Positions 1-6,618 of a stretch of 17,472 nt of DNA are shown here, one piece after another (positions within the stretch are counted from its first letter, which is position 1; the number at the start of each line of letters is the position of its first letter). This DNA comes from Chloroflexota bacterium (lineage in GTDB: Bacteria; Chloroflexota; Anaerolineae; Anaerolineales; Villigracilaceae): assembly GCA_021812905.1 (NCBI GenBank), contig JAKAMM010000009.1, positions 1 to 17,472 of the forward strand, written 5' to 3'. Below the pieces are notes generated by a model. It saw only the letters and a program-made list of their open reading frames with translations. It searched no databases and was not told the DNA's origin. The translations under genes and the position numbers were made by a program.

Positions 1-512
1 CTTTCAAGCTGAAACCCGAAAATGGCGAGATCAAGCCCGATTTAAAACGCGACATCGCCAAGGTTGCCTTGGTCGAAAGACACAAAGGAACCGGCGGTGT
101 GAAGGTGGGGCTGGTCAGTGGGTTTGGCTTCAAAGGCAAATGCGCCGTGGCTTCGACCGTGGCACATGACAGCCATCACATGATCGTCGTCGGCACGGAT
201 GAGGAATCCATGTCGGTGGCCGCCAACAGCCTGGCGCGCAGCGGAGGCGGGCAGGTCGTCGTCAAAAATGGAAAGGTCATCGGCATGGTCGAGTTACAGA
301 TCGCCGGTTTGATGTCCACCGAAAAAGCGGAAGCCGTCGCGAAGAAAGCCGCCACGGTGCTGGCTGGGTTCAAGTCCTGCGGTTGCATGTTGAATAATCC
401 AAACATGCAGTTGTCTTTACTGGCATTGGTCGTCATCCCTGAATTAAGGATTTCGGATAAAGGTTTGGTGGATGTGACGAAGTTTGAATTTATCCCGGTG
501 TTGGAGAACTAA
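1..512 (+). CDS. ade: Adenine deaminase, C-terminal part (5' truncated by window edge)
   Basis: The reading frame is open from base 3 to the stop at 510-512 and has no start in view, so this is the last ~169 codons of a longer gene. The visible part matches the C-terminal domain of bacterial adenine deaminase (adenine to hypoxanthine plus ammonia; metal-dependent, cytoplasmic). Recognisable stretches are [16 protein letters not shown], the [14 protein letters not shown] strand, IAGLMS, and the closing segment with [19 protein letters not shown] followed by KFEFIPV. An in-frame ATG at 69 is internal to the conserved domain and is not the true start. The stop overlaps the ATG of the GntR gene by one base (TAATG), suggesting co-transcription and translational coupling. 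Its place at the head of a purine block fits a role in feeding adenine into the pathway. Confidence in the family is high; the N-terminal catalytic half cannot be checked. Confidence 0.9.
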   Translation, partial: FKLKPENGEIKPDLKRDIAKVALVERHKGTGGVKVGLVSGFGFKGKCAVASTVAHDSHHMIVVGTDEESMSVAANSLARSGGGQVVVKNGKVIGMVELQIAGLMSTEKAEAVAKKAATVLAGFKSCGCMLNNPNMQLSLLALVVIPELRISDKGLVDVTKFEFIPVLEN

Positions 513-1231
513 TGGCGAATTTTCCTTTTCAACGCTTACAAGCTGACCTGGCCGCGCTGATCTCGAAAACAGGCGCAGGGGATCGCTTGCCCTCCGAACC
601 GGAACTGGCGAAGAAGTTGGGCGTTTCACGCGCCACACTGCGCGAGGCCATGCGCACATTTGAAGCGCAGGGTTTGATCCGCCGCAGGCAGGGATCAGGG
701 ACTTTTGTAGTCGGGCAGGTTTCCGTGATAGATGCCGGTCTCGAAGTGCTTGAAAGTCTGGAGACAATGGCGGAACGTCTTGGGTTGGAAGTCTCGGTCA
801 GCGATTTGAATGTGGATACTTTCGCGGCCGATAAAGAACATGCCGGGAATCTGAACGTGCCGGTGGGTACGCGCCTGACGCGCGTCCGCCGCGTGATGCG
901 TGAAGAGACTCGACCGGTGGCATACCTGGTGGATACTCTGCCCGAAGACGTGCTCAAGCCCGAACAATTGCCCGCCCATTTCAAAGGCTCGGTGCTGGAC
1001 TTTTTGCTGAGACGCGGCGATCCCCTGACCGTTTCGCGCGCGGCTGTCTCTGCCATCGGCGCGACGGCAGAGGTTGCCAGGCCACTGGAGATTCAACGCG
1101 GCGATGTGTTGTTACATTTTTCATCCCAGTTGTTTGTTACATCCGGCAAGGTGATAGATTGTTCGTTTAGTTATTTCATCCCCGGCTATTTCAATTTTAT
1201 TGTGAACCGCCGTGTAAACGCCCGTTCATAA
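512..1231 (+). CDS. GntR-family transcriptional regulator with UTRA ligand domain (HutC subfamily)
   Basis: A 239-aa DNA-binding regulator. Residues ~5-68 form a GntR winged helix-turn-helix: [25 protein letters not shown] is the helix-turn-helix and [13 protein letters not shown] is the wing. Residues ~85-235 fit a UTRA effector domain ([24 protein letters not shown] in the middle, the [16 protein letters not shown] end). UTRA domains bind small metabolites and release the repressor from its operator. The start at 512 is supported by GGAG five bases upstream and overlaps the adenine deaminase stop by one base. Because it sits inside the purine block, it is probably the local regulator responding to a purine or a downstream ureido compound; this is inference, and I could not identify an operator. 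Length is normal for the family. Confidence 0.9.
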   Translation: MANFPFQRLQADLAALISKTGAGDRLPSEPELAKKLGVSRATLREAMRTFEAQGLIRRRQGSGTFVVGQVSVIDAGLEVLESLETMAERLGLEVSVSDLNVDTFAADKEHAGNLNVPVGTRLTRVRRVMREETRPVAYLVDTLPEDVLKPEQLPAHFKGSVLDFLLRRGDPLTVSRAAVSAIGATAEVARPLEIQRGDVLLHFSSQLFVTSGKVIDCSFSYFIPGYFNFIVNRRVNARS

Positions 1232-1256
1232 AATTCGCCAAAGGAGTATTGTAAGT

Positions 1257-2468
1257 ATGGCTTTACCTGTGAAGGAAATCAAGGAACGTGTGGAAGGATC
1301 ACGCGAGACGATCATTCAGTTTATGCGTGACATCGTGGCCATCCCCAGTATGGAGGGCCAGCTCAAGAACGTGGGCGAGCGCATCGGCGCGGAGATGACC
1401 AAGCTCGGCTTCGACGAAGTCCGCTTCGACAAGATGGGCAACATCCTCGGTCGGATCGGGAATGGAAAACGCGTCATCGTCTACGACTCGCATGTGGATA
1501 CCGTTGGCGTGGGCGACCCCGCCACCTGGGGCTGGGACCCGTTTAAGGGCAAGGTCGAAGATGGCATTTTGTACGCGCGCGGCGCCTGCGATGAAAAGGG
1601 TTCCACACCGGGCATGATCCACGGCCTGGCCATTGCGCGTGACCTGGGTCTGCTCGAAGGGTTCACCGCTTATTACTTCGGCAATATGGAAGAATGGTGC
1701 GATGGCATTGCGCCGAACACATTCGTCGAAGTGGACCCGAAGATCAAACCCGATTTTGTTGTGATCGGTGAGCCGACCAAAATGAACGTTTATCGCGGAC
1801 ACAAAGGACGTGTGGAATTGAAGGTTACTTCCACAGGAAAATCCGCGCACGCGGCCTCGCATCATCTCGGCGACAGCGCCCTTTATAAAATGCTCTCAGT
1901 CATCTCAGCCATTCGCGATCTGGATGCGCATCTGCATACCGATTCATTTTTAGGCAAGGGCACGGTCATGGTCACGGATGCAAAGATCAGTACCGCGTCC
2001 ATCAATGCTGTGCCGGATGGCTTCACTATTTTCATTGACCGCCGCGTTACTTTTGGCGAAACCAAGGAAGAGGCCGTTCAGCAAATCCGCGATCTGATCC
2101 CCGGTTATTTGCGTGACCAGATCACAGTCGAGGAATTATTCTACGAAGAGCCATCCTATACCGGCTTTGTTTTTCCGGTTGATAAGTATTATCCGGCCTG
2201 GGCGCTCGAAGAAAAACATCCCATCGTGCAGGCTGGGCAGGAGACAGTCCGCCAGTTGTGGAATGAGACGCGTCCAACCGGCAAATGGAGTTTTTCGACC
2301 AACGCCACGTACTGGGCGGGCAAGGCTCATATCCCATCCATCGGCTTCGGCCCCGGCGATGAAGAGTTCGCTCACACCTCGATGGAACAGATTCCGCTGG
2401 ACGAAGTGGTTGCCGCCACCGAGTTCTATGCGCTATTCCCGAAATTACTGGCCGAAAAAGCCAAGTGA
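1257..2468 (+). CDS. ygeY: YgeY-type M20 family metallohydrolase
   Basis: A 403-aa M20 peptidase/deacylase-family enzyme closest to YgeY, which databases name selenium metabolism-linked hydrolase. Zinc-site residues are visible: H79 and D81 in SHVDT, bridging D112 in GACDEKGS, catalytic E145/E146 in NMEEWCDG, E172 in IGEPT, and H373 in EFAHTS. The lid/dimerisation domain spans ~180-295 (RGHKGRVELKV, SAHAAS). Related M20 enzymes hydrolyse allantoate, N-carbamoyl amino acids and dipeptides. With carbamoyltransferases and carbamate kinase next door, a ureido or amide intermediate of purine breakdown is the likely substrate (inference). The start is set by AAGGAG about 10 bases upstream of the ATG at 1257. 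An 81-bp gap with a strong AGGAGG site separates it from the next gene. The gene has no in-frame TGA, so it gives no sign of encoding selenocysteine. Confidence 0.88.
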   Translation: MALPVKEIKERVEGSRETIIQFMRDIVAIPSMEGQLKNVGERIGAEMTKLGFDEVRFDKMGNILGRIGNGKRVIVYDSHVDTVGVGDPATWGWDPFKGKVEDGILYARGACDEKGSTPGMIHGLAIARDLGLLEGFTAYYFGNMEEWCDGIAPNTFVEVDPKIKPDFVVIGEPTKMNVYRGHKGRVELKVTSTGKSAHAASHHLGDSALYKMLSVISAIRDLDAHLHTDSFLGKGTVMVTDAKISTASINAVPDGFTIFIDRRVTFGETKEEAVQQIRDLIPGYLRDQITVEELFYEEPSYTGFVFPVDKYYPAWALEEKHPIVQAGQETVRQLWNETRPTGKWSFSTNATYWAGKAHIPSIGFGPGDEEFAHTSMEQIPLDEVVAATEFYALFPKLLAEKAK

Positions 2469-2549
2469 TTTACAGCCAAAGAAGGAAACTTTAGAAGCAC
2501 CGGAGGTTGTCAATTCGAAAATCGTCTCACAATTGAATAGGAGGTTCGT

Positions 2550-3506
2550 ATGCGTAGTTTTGCTGGTCGTGATATTCTGTCTCTCAAGGATTTCGAACGC
2601 AACGAGTTTTTCCATGTGTTCGATGTCGCTCAGAAGGTGATGGAGCCGATTGCGCGCTCGCGTCGCAATGTGGACATGCTCAAAGAGAAGACCCTGGTAA
2701 CGGCCTTCTATCAGCCGTCTACACGCACGCGGTTGGCACACGAGGCGGCCATGCACCGTTTAGGCGGGCACGTGACTGGTTTTGCCGATGCCAAGATGAC
2801 GCGGGCCGGGGACTTCTATCAGGAGTCCATCAAGGACACAGTCAAGATGCTGGAGTTCTATGGCGATGTGATTGTCATGCGACATTTCCAGCAGGGAGCG
2901 CCGCATGAAGCCGCGAAATGGGCGAGCGTTCCGATCATCAACGGCGGAGATGGCTGGGGCGAGCATCCCACGCAGATATTAACCGATCTGTACACCGTGC
3001 TTCGCGAGAAGGGACGAATTGACGGCTTGAAGTGGCTGGCTGTCGGCGATATGCGCATGCGAACCATGCATTCACTGGGTTACGCGTTAACTCAATTCGA
3101 TTGCCCGATCACTTTTGTCGCCCCCCCTGAAATGAGTCTGACCGATGAGTTCAAGAAGGAACTCAAAGGTTACAGCCTGAACTTCAAAGAGGCCGATCAC
3201 GTTGAGAAGGCCATTGGCGAAGCGGATGTGATCCTGGTCGAGCCGGTTGTCCAACCCGATTACACCAAATCGCGTGATGAACGAACTGGCGAGTTGAATC
3301 TGACGCCAGCCAATTACAAGATCACACGTGAACTATTGGAGAAGAAGGCCAAACCAGATGCCATTTTGCTGCACTCCCTGCCGCGCATGGATGAAATCCC
3401 GACCGATGTGGATATCACCCGCTGGTCGCGTTACTGGCAGGAAGCTTTCAATGGCGTTGTCATGCGCATGACTTTGCTGGCGCTTATCCTGGGCGCGATG
3501 GAATAG
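2550..3506 (+). CDS. Aspartate-carbamoyltransferase-like enzyme, probably with a different amino substrate
   Basis: A 318-aa member of the aspartate/ornithine carbamoyltransferase family, nearest in layout to PyrB. Carbamoyl-phosphate site motifs are present: S57-T-R-T-R61, R111-H112 in VIVMRH, HPTQ at 139-142, and HSLPRMDEI around 275-283 (HPLPR in typical ATCase). Compared with E. coli ATCase, the mobile 80s loop with Ser80 and Lys84 is replaced by a stretch reading KMTRAGDFYQES. The position aligning with Arg229, which binds aspartate, appears to be Val in EPVVQPDY, while the following Gln is kept. This suggests carbamoyl-phosphate chemistry with an acceptor other than aspartate, and the reaction may run toward carbamoyl phosphate. 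It is not next to other pyrimidine-biosynthesis genes. The start is firm (AGGAGG at 2539-2544). It may still be annotated pyrB; I think catabolic use is more likely from context. Confidence 0.82.
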   Translation: MRSFAGRDILSLKDFERNEFFHVFDVAQKVMEPIARSRRNVDMLKEKTLVTAFYQPSTRTRLAHEAAMHRLGGHVTGFADAKMTRAGDFYQESIKDTVKMLEFYGDVIVMRHFQQGAPHEAAKWASVPIINGGDGWGEHPTQILTDLYTVLREKGRIDGLKWLAVGDMRMRTMHSLGYALTQFDCPITFVAPPEMSLTDEFKKELKGYSLNFKEADHVEKAIGEADVILVEPVVQPDYTKSRDERTGELNLTPANYKITRELLEKKAKPDAILLHSLPRMDEIPTDVDITRWSRYWQEAFNGVVMRMTLLALILGAME

Positions 3507-3516
3507 GAGAGATACC

Positions 3517-3807
3517 ATGACCATATATGATGACCTTCGCAAGCACTATGGCACGGCCAGCGCCGAACAGAAATTGCTCGTCCTGCGCCGCGAACTTCTC
3601 AGACCCATTGTCACCGTCCAGACCTCATCGAAACTTTTGCAGGATATTGGCGATGAGATCCTGGGTTGCCTGCCGGAGGGCATTGAACCTCAAGAATTCA
3701 AGAATACCCTCCAATGGCTTTCGGACGCGGCCCGTGATCTTCAGGATGTTTTGGACGGCCTGACCCTTGACCGGTCCCAAGTGCAGGAACAGCACGGTTC
3801 AGAATAA
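3517..3807 (+). CDS. Small protein of unknown function, helical, weakly DHp-like
   Basis: A 96-aa acidic, helix-rich protein whose family I do not recognise. AGGAGA at 3505-3510 precedes the ATG, 10 bases after the carbamoyltransferase stop, so it is almost certainly in the same transcript. The segment LRRELLRPIVTVQTSSKLL (residues ~23-41) resembles the first helix of a histidine-kinase dimerisation domain (pattern HEL..P...I....LL), but Arg stands where the phospho-accepting His would be. The later segment FKNTLQWLSDAARDLQDVLDGL resembles the second helix of such a hairpin. No ATPase domain follows. It could be a stand-alone four-helix scaffold or regulatory partner; the resemblance is by eye only. 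There is no signal peptide or membrane segment. Confidence 0.7.
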   Translation: MTIYDDLRKHYGTASAEQKLLVLRRELLRPIVTVQTSSKLLQDIGDEILGCLPEGIEPQEFKNTLQWLSDAARDLQDVLDGLTLDRSQVQEQHGSE

Positions 3808-3826
3808 ACCTAGTCTTCTGGTCGGG

Positions 3827-3867
3827 TTATCGGCTAGGCTGTTAGTTAACGGAAGGTTAGCCGATAA
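3827..3867 (+). promoter_or_regulatory. Inverted repeat/hairpin in the leader of the four-helix-bundle gene
   Basis: TTATCGGCTA (3827-3836) is perfectly complementary to TAGCCGATAA (3858-3867), a 10-bp stem with a 21-nt loop. The 3' arm runs directly into the ribosome binding site AAGGAG (3866-3871) upstream of the ATG at 3877. A folded RNA could therefore limit access to that site. No T-run follows, so it is not a classic terminator. Function is inferred. Confidence 0.5.
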
Positions 3868-3876
3868 GGAGACTGC

Positions 3877-4246
3877 ATGACAACAATCAAAAACTTTGAA
3901 GACCTGCAAGCCTGGCAAAAAGCGCGAGAGTTGGCGACCAATATCTATGAGCTGACACGAAAAGAAAAATTTTCCCGCGATTATGGCCTGCGCGATCAAA
4001 TTCAGCGAGCCGCCGGATCGGTAATGCACAATATCGCGGAAGGATTTGAATCTGGATCTGATCCCGAATTCGCTCGTTTCCTGAAAATGGCCCGTCGCTC
4101 TGCCGGTGAAGTGCAATCTGAATTGTATCTTGCCGTTGATTGCCAGTACATTACTCAAGATGAGCTACAGAAAGGATATGCTACTTGCAGTAGATGCTAA
4201 AAAGCTTATAAACGGAATGATATCGTATCTACGAAAATCCGACTAA
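3877..4246 (+). pseudogene. Four-helix-bundle protein (S23/IVP family), frameshifted near the 3' end
   Basis: The frame from the ATG at 3877 gives a 107-aa product stopping at 4198-4200. It matches the four-helix-bundle family often found inside 23S rRNA intervening sequences and elsewhere: FEDLQAWQKARELATNIYELT, FSRDYGLRDQIQRAAGSVMHNIAEGFE, FARFLKMARRSAGEVQSELYLAVD. The last native residues are out of frame. After YAT at 4177-4185 the intact family tail AVDAKKLINGMISYLRKSD is read one base later, from 4187 to the stop at 4244-4246. Removing a single T at 4185/4186 restores a full ~122-aa protein, the usual family length. The product is therefore either missing its last helix or the site is a sequencing error. 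No slippery sequence for programmed shifting is evident. The function of the family outside rRNA contexts is unclear; its link to purine catabolism is doubtful. Confidence 0.8.
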
Positions 4247-4273
4247 AAGACAAGAAGACAAGGAGACTAATTT

Positions 4274-5263
4274 ATGCAAACCAATTTTCGCGGCCGCGAT
4301 CTGGTCGGCGATCTCGACTTCACCAAAGAGGAAGTCGAAACCGTTCTGGAAGTAGCCTGGGATCTCAAGCGCAAGCGCGCCCTCGGCGAACCGCATCCGT
4401 ATCTGCGGGATAAGGCGCTGGCGATGCTGTTCTTCTTCTCATCCACGCGCACGCGCGGATCGTTCGAGGCTGGCATGGCTCAACTCGGCGGGCATGGCGC
4501 GTTCATTGACTCGAACACCACGCAGATCTCGCATGGCGATACCCCGGTTGAGATCGGCGAAATCTTTGGCCGCTACTTCGATGGCATTGCCATTCGTCAC
4601 TGCGACTATGGCGATGGCAATAAATATTTGAACGCGGTGGCCAAGTCCAGCCGCGCGCCAGTTCTCAACATGCAATGCGACATTTATCATCCCTTCCAAT
4701 GCCTGGCTGATCTGATGACCATTCAGGAGAAGAAGGGCAAGGATTTGCGCGAGAAGAAAATCGTTGTTTCGTGGGCGTATGCGGCTTCGTATCTCAAACC
4801 GATTTCCGTGCCCCAATCCTTGATCCTGCAAATGCCGCGTTTTGGCATGGATGTGACTCTCGCATATCCGCCGGAATTTTCGCTCATGCCCGATATCGTC
4901 GCGCAGGCCAAGGAACAGGCAAAGATCGCCGGAACGAAATTCGAGATCATTGACAGCAAAGACGGCATGACCGAAGCCTGCAAGGATGCGGATGTGATCT
5001 ACGCCAAGTCCTGGGGTCCGCTCCTGACCACGAACGATAAAGTCGAAGGCAAGAAGCTTCAGGATATGTACAAGAATTGGCTCATGGACGACGCCAAGCT
5101 CAAGGTCGCTCACAAGGATGCCATCTACATGCACCCGCTTCCTGCTGACCGCGACGTTGAAGTCACCAGCAGTGTGTTGGACGGCCCTCATTCCGTGGTC
5201 TTCGATGAGGCCGAGAATCGTCTGCACGCGCAGAAGGCCGTCATGGCCTTGACGATGAGTTAG
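4274..5263 (+). CDS. ygeW: Knotted carbamoyltransferase, YgeW/ornithine-carbamoyltransferase family
   Basis: A 329-aa carbamoyltransferase. The carbamoyl-phosphate motif S57-T-R-T-R61 is intact, followed by IRHC (107-110), NMQCDIYHPFQCLADLMT (132-149) and MHPLPADRDVEV (286-297). The segment SWAYAASYLKPISVPQSL (~166-183) corresponds to the proline-rich knot loop of N-acetylornithine carbamoyltransferase and E. coli YgeW. The following RFGMDVTLAYP and DADVIYAKSWGPL also match YgeW closely. It is shorter than E. coli YgeW (~396 aa), having the length of an ordinary ornithine carbamoyltransferase. HPFQ replaces the usual HPTQ, and HPLPA replaces HCLPA. In ygeW-ygeY-arcC clusters the enzyme is thought to produce carbamoyl phosphate from a ureido intermediate; the exact substrate here is unknown. 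AAGGAG about eight bases before the ATG fixes the start. The symbol is by similarity, and catabolic ornithine carbamoyltransferase is the alternative. Confidence 0.8.
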   Translation: MQTNFRGRDLVGDLDFTKEEVETVLEVAWDLKRKRALGEPHPYLRDKALAMLFFFSSTRTRGSFEAGMAQLGGHGAFIDSNTTQISHGDTPVEIGEIFGRYFDGIAIRHCDYGDGNKYLNAVAKSSRAPVLNMQCDIYHPFQCLADLMTIQEKKGKDLREKKIVVSWAYAASYLKPISVPQSLILQMPRFGMDVTLAYPPEFSLMPDIVAQAKEQAKIAGTKFEIIDSKDGMTEACKDADVIYAKSWGPLLTTNDKVEGKKLQDMYKNWLMDDAKLKVAHKDAIYMHPLPADRDVEVTSSVLDGPHSVVFDEAENRLHAQKAVMALTMS

Positions 5264-5265
5264 CG

Positions 5266-5353
5266 TGTCATTGCGAAAGCGGTGCTCTTCCGCTTGAAGC
5301 AATCTCCTCGTCAAACAGGGGATTGCTTCGTCATAGAACGTCTCGCAATGACA
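5266..5353. repeat. Dispersed palindromic repeat, copy 1 (MITE/REP-like)
   Basis: An 88-bp palindromic unit fills most of the gap between the YgeW-like gene and carbamate kinase. Its ends are an 11-bp perfect inverted repeat, TGTCATTGCGA (5266-5276) and TCGCAATGACA (5343-5353). Inside are two further hairpins: AAGCGG/CCGCTT (5277-5282, 5290-5295) and GAAGCAATC/GATTGCTTC (5296-5304, 5321-5329). A related copy lies at 6440-6542. It has no coding capacity. It will be transcribed as a branched stem-loop just ahead of the carbamate kinase ribosome binding site. Confidence 0.8.
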
Positions 5354-5373
5354 TTTGAAAAGGAGATTTATTT

Positions 5374-6330
5374 ATGACCAACAAACTTGCTGTTATCGCG
5401 ATTGGCGGCAATTCGCTCATCAAGGATGAGCAGCATAAGACTGTTGAGGATCAATATCTGGCGGCAAAAGAAACCACCTTCCATATCGCCGACATGATCG
5501 AGGCTGGCTGGGATGTCGCTATCGGCCACGGAAACGGACCGCAGGTTGGGTTCATTTTGAGGCGCTCTGAAATCGCCGCCAAAATGGAAGGCATGCACGA
5601 GGTCCCATTGGACGTATGCGGCGCAGACAGCCAGGGCGCGATCGGTTACGCCCTCCAGCAGAACCTGCAAAACGAACTCTATCGCCGCGGCATTAAGAAG
5701 TCAATTGCCACAGTGGTGACACAGGTGATGGTGGACAAAAACGATTCGGCTTTCAAGAATCCGTCCAAGCCGATCGGCTCATTCATGGACGAGGCTGAAG
5801 CCAAGCGCCGCGAGAAGGAAATGGGCTGGTCGGTGGTTGAAGATGCGGGCCGCGGCTGGAGACGCGTCGTGGCTTCACCGCTCCCGAAGGAAGTCGTGGA
5901 ACTTGAAGCTGTGGAAGCCCTCATTACGGCAGGCACGATTGTCATTACAGTGGGAGGTGGCGGCATCCCGGTCATTGATATCAGCGATCATGAGTATCAA
6001 GGGGTGGCGGCCGTGATTGACAAGGATTTTGCTTCCAGCCTTTTGGCGCGGCTCATCAAAGCTGACCTGCTCCTGATCTCCACTGCAGTTGAAAAAGTCG
6101 CGCTTAACTTTGGAAAGCCCGAACAAAAATGGCTCGACAAGATGACACTCGCTGAAGCCAAAGCCTATCTTGCCGAAGGCATTCACTTTGCAAAAGGTTC
6201 GATGGCTCCGAAAATTCAGGCGGCCATCTGGTATCTGGAAGCCATGCCCAAAGGTAAGGCGCTCATTACCAATCCCGAAAATATCGGCCGCGCCCTCAAA
6301 GGCGAAACCGGTACGTGGATCTCAGCATAA
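5374..6330 (+). CDS. arcC: Carbamate kinase
   Basis: A 318-aa amino-acid-kinase-fold enzyme catalysing carbamoyl phosphate + ADP to ATP + carbamate (then CO2 and ammonia), the energy-yielding last step of arginine, agmatine and ureido-compound fermentations. Hallmarks are VIAIGGNSLIKDEQ near the N-terminus, GHGNGPQVGFILRRSE (51-66), EDAGRGWRRVVASPLP (156-171), ITVGGGGIPVI (191-201), GVAAVIDKDFASSLLA (210-225), and the ADP-site stretch AYLAEGIHFAKGSMAPKI. Length is normal. AAAAGGAG about seven bases upstream sets the start. Lying after two carbamoyltransferases, it is the natural sink for their carbamoyl phosphate. It is the last gene of the block, followed by a terminator-like hairpin. No arginine deiminase is seen, which argues for ureido/purine rather than arginine use. 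Confidence 0.95.
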   Translation: MTNKLAVIAIGGNSLIKDEQHKTVEDQYLAAKETTFHIADMIEAGWDVAIGHGNGPQVGFILRRSEIAAKMEGMHEVPLDVCGADSQGAIGYALQQNLQNELYRRGIKKSIATVVTQVMVDKNDSAFKNPSKPIGSFMDEAEAKRREKEMGWSVVEDAGRGWRRVVASPLPKEVVELEAVEALITAGTIVITVGGGGIPVIDISDHEYQGVAAVIDKDFASSLLARLIKADLLLISTAVEKVALNFGKPEQKWLDKMTLAEAKAYLAEGIHFAKGSMAPKIQAAIWYLEAMPKGKALITNPENIGRALKGETGTWISA

Positions 6331-6354
6331 TCGTTGAGTGGTCGAATAAGCCTA

Positions 6355-6411
6355 ACTGGTCGTCCGATGATAATTTGTCCATCGGGCGATCAGTGATGTA
6401 TCACATCTTTT
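6355..6411 (+). terminator. Terminator-like hairpins after carbamate kinase
   Basis: Twenty-four bases past the carbamate kinase stop, a 15-bp stem (6355-6369 with 6380-6394, two G-U pairs, 10-nt loop) forms. It is followed at once by a short stem GATGT/ACATC (6395-6399, 6403-6407) and TTTT at 6408-6411. Large hairpin plus short hairpin with a U-run is consistent with transcription ending here, separating the catabolic block from the envelope genes. The U-run is short, so efficiency may be partial. Confidence 0.55.
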
Positions 6412-6439
6412 CTGGGGCTTGTACATAGAATAGAATATT

Positions 6440-6542
6440 ACGTCTTTGCGAGCCGCTGTTCCGAACGAAGTGAGGACGGCGAAGCAATCCCCACCACAGT
6501 TTGGGAGATTGCTTCGGGGAAAGGCGCCCCTCGCAACGACGT
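6440..6542. repeat. Dispersed palindromic repeat, copy 2 (MITE/REP-like)
   Basis: A 103-bp unit of the same design as 5266-5353. Ends ACGTCTTTGCGAG (6440-6452) and CTCGCAACGACGT (6530-6542) pair at 12 of 13 positions. The central arms GAAGCAATC (6481-6489) and GATTGCTTC (6507-6515) are identical to those of copy 1. The flanking arms differ in sequence (GCCG/CGGC instead of AAGCGG/CCGCTT). It makes up the main part of the 288-bp intergenic region 6331-6618, which otherwise holds the terminator hairpins and the promoter of the next gene. Confidence 0.78.
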
Positions 6543-6603
6543 GAAAGAATTTCCATACACACTAAAGATTTCTTGCCGATCATCATAAAGATAAAAGACA
6601 GTA

Positions 6604-6609
6604 TATAAT
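6604..6609 (+). promoter_or_regulatory. -10 element for a near-leaderless deacetylase transcript
   Basis: A perfect TATAAT ends nine bases before the ATG at 6619, which would place transcription start about 0-3 bases upstream of the start codon. No Shine-Dalgarno sequence precedes that ATG, which fits leaderless translation. A good -35 at 17-bp spacing is not visible, so this remains a prediction. Confidence 0.42.
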
Positions 6610-6618
6610 CTGCCCCAC

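Noticed and set aside
1257..2468. Selenocysteine use suggested by the database name of the YgeY family
   Set aside because: The frame has no in-frame TGA; the name reflects gene neighbourhood, not selenoprotein status.
2113..2640. A 175-aa plus-strand open frame bridging ygeY and the PyrB-like gene
   Set aside because: It overlaps two well-supported genes in another frame and its translation is low-complexity Arg/Pro/Ser-rich with no recognisable domain.
4177..4200. Programmed ribosomal frameshift in the four-helix-bundle gene
   Set aside because: No slippery heptamer, stimulatory stem-loop or internal Shine-Dalgarno was visible at the break; a single-base insertion is simpler.
4439..5314. 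A 291-aa open frame on the minus strand opposite the YgeW-like gene
   Set aside because: It is a complete shadow of a gene with clear carbamoyltransferase motifs, shows no family resemblance, and results from codon bias keeping the opposite strand free of stops.
6355..6394. Riboswitch or small RNA reading of the hairpin after carbamate kinase
   Set aside because: A single long stem close to the stop followed by a short stem and U-run is better explained as a terminator.
5266..6542. Direct interpretation of the two palindromic repeats as a CRISPR or attachment-site pair
   Set aside because: There are only two units, over 1 kb apart with a gene between, differing in side arms and with no spacers, integrase or tRNA nearby.
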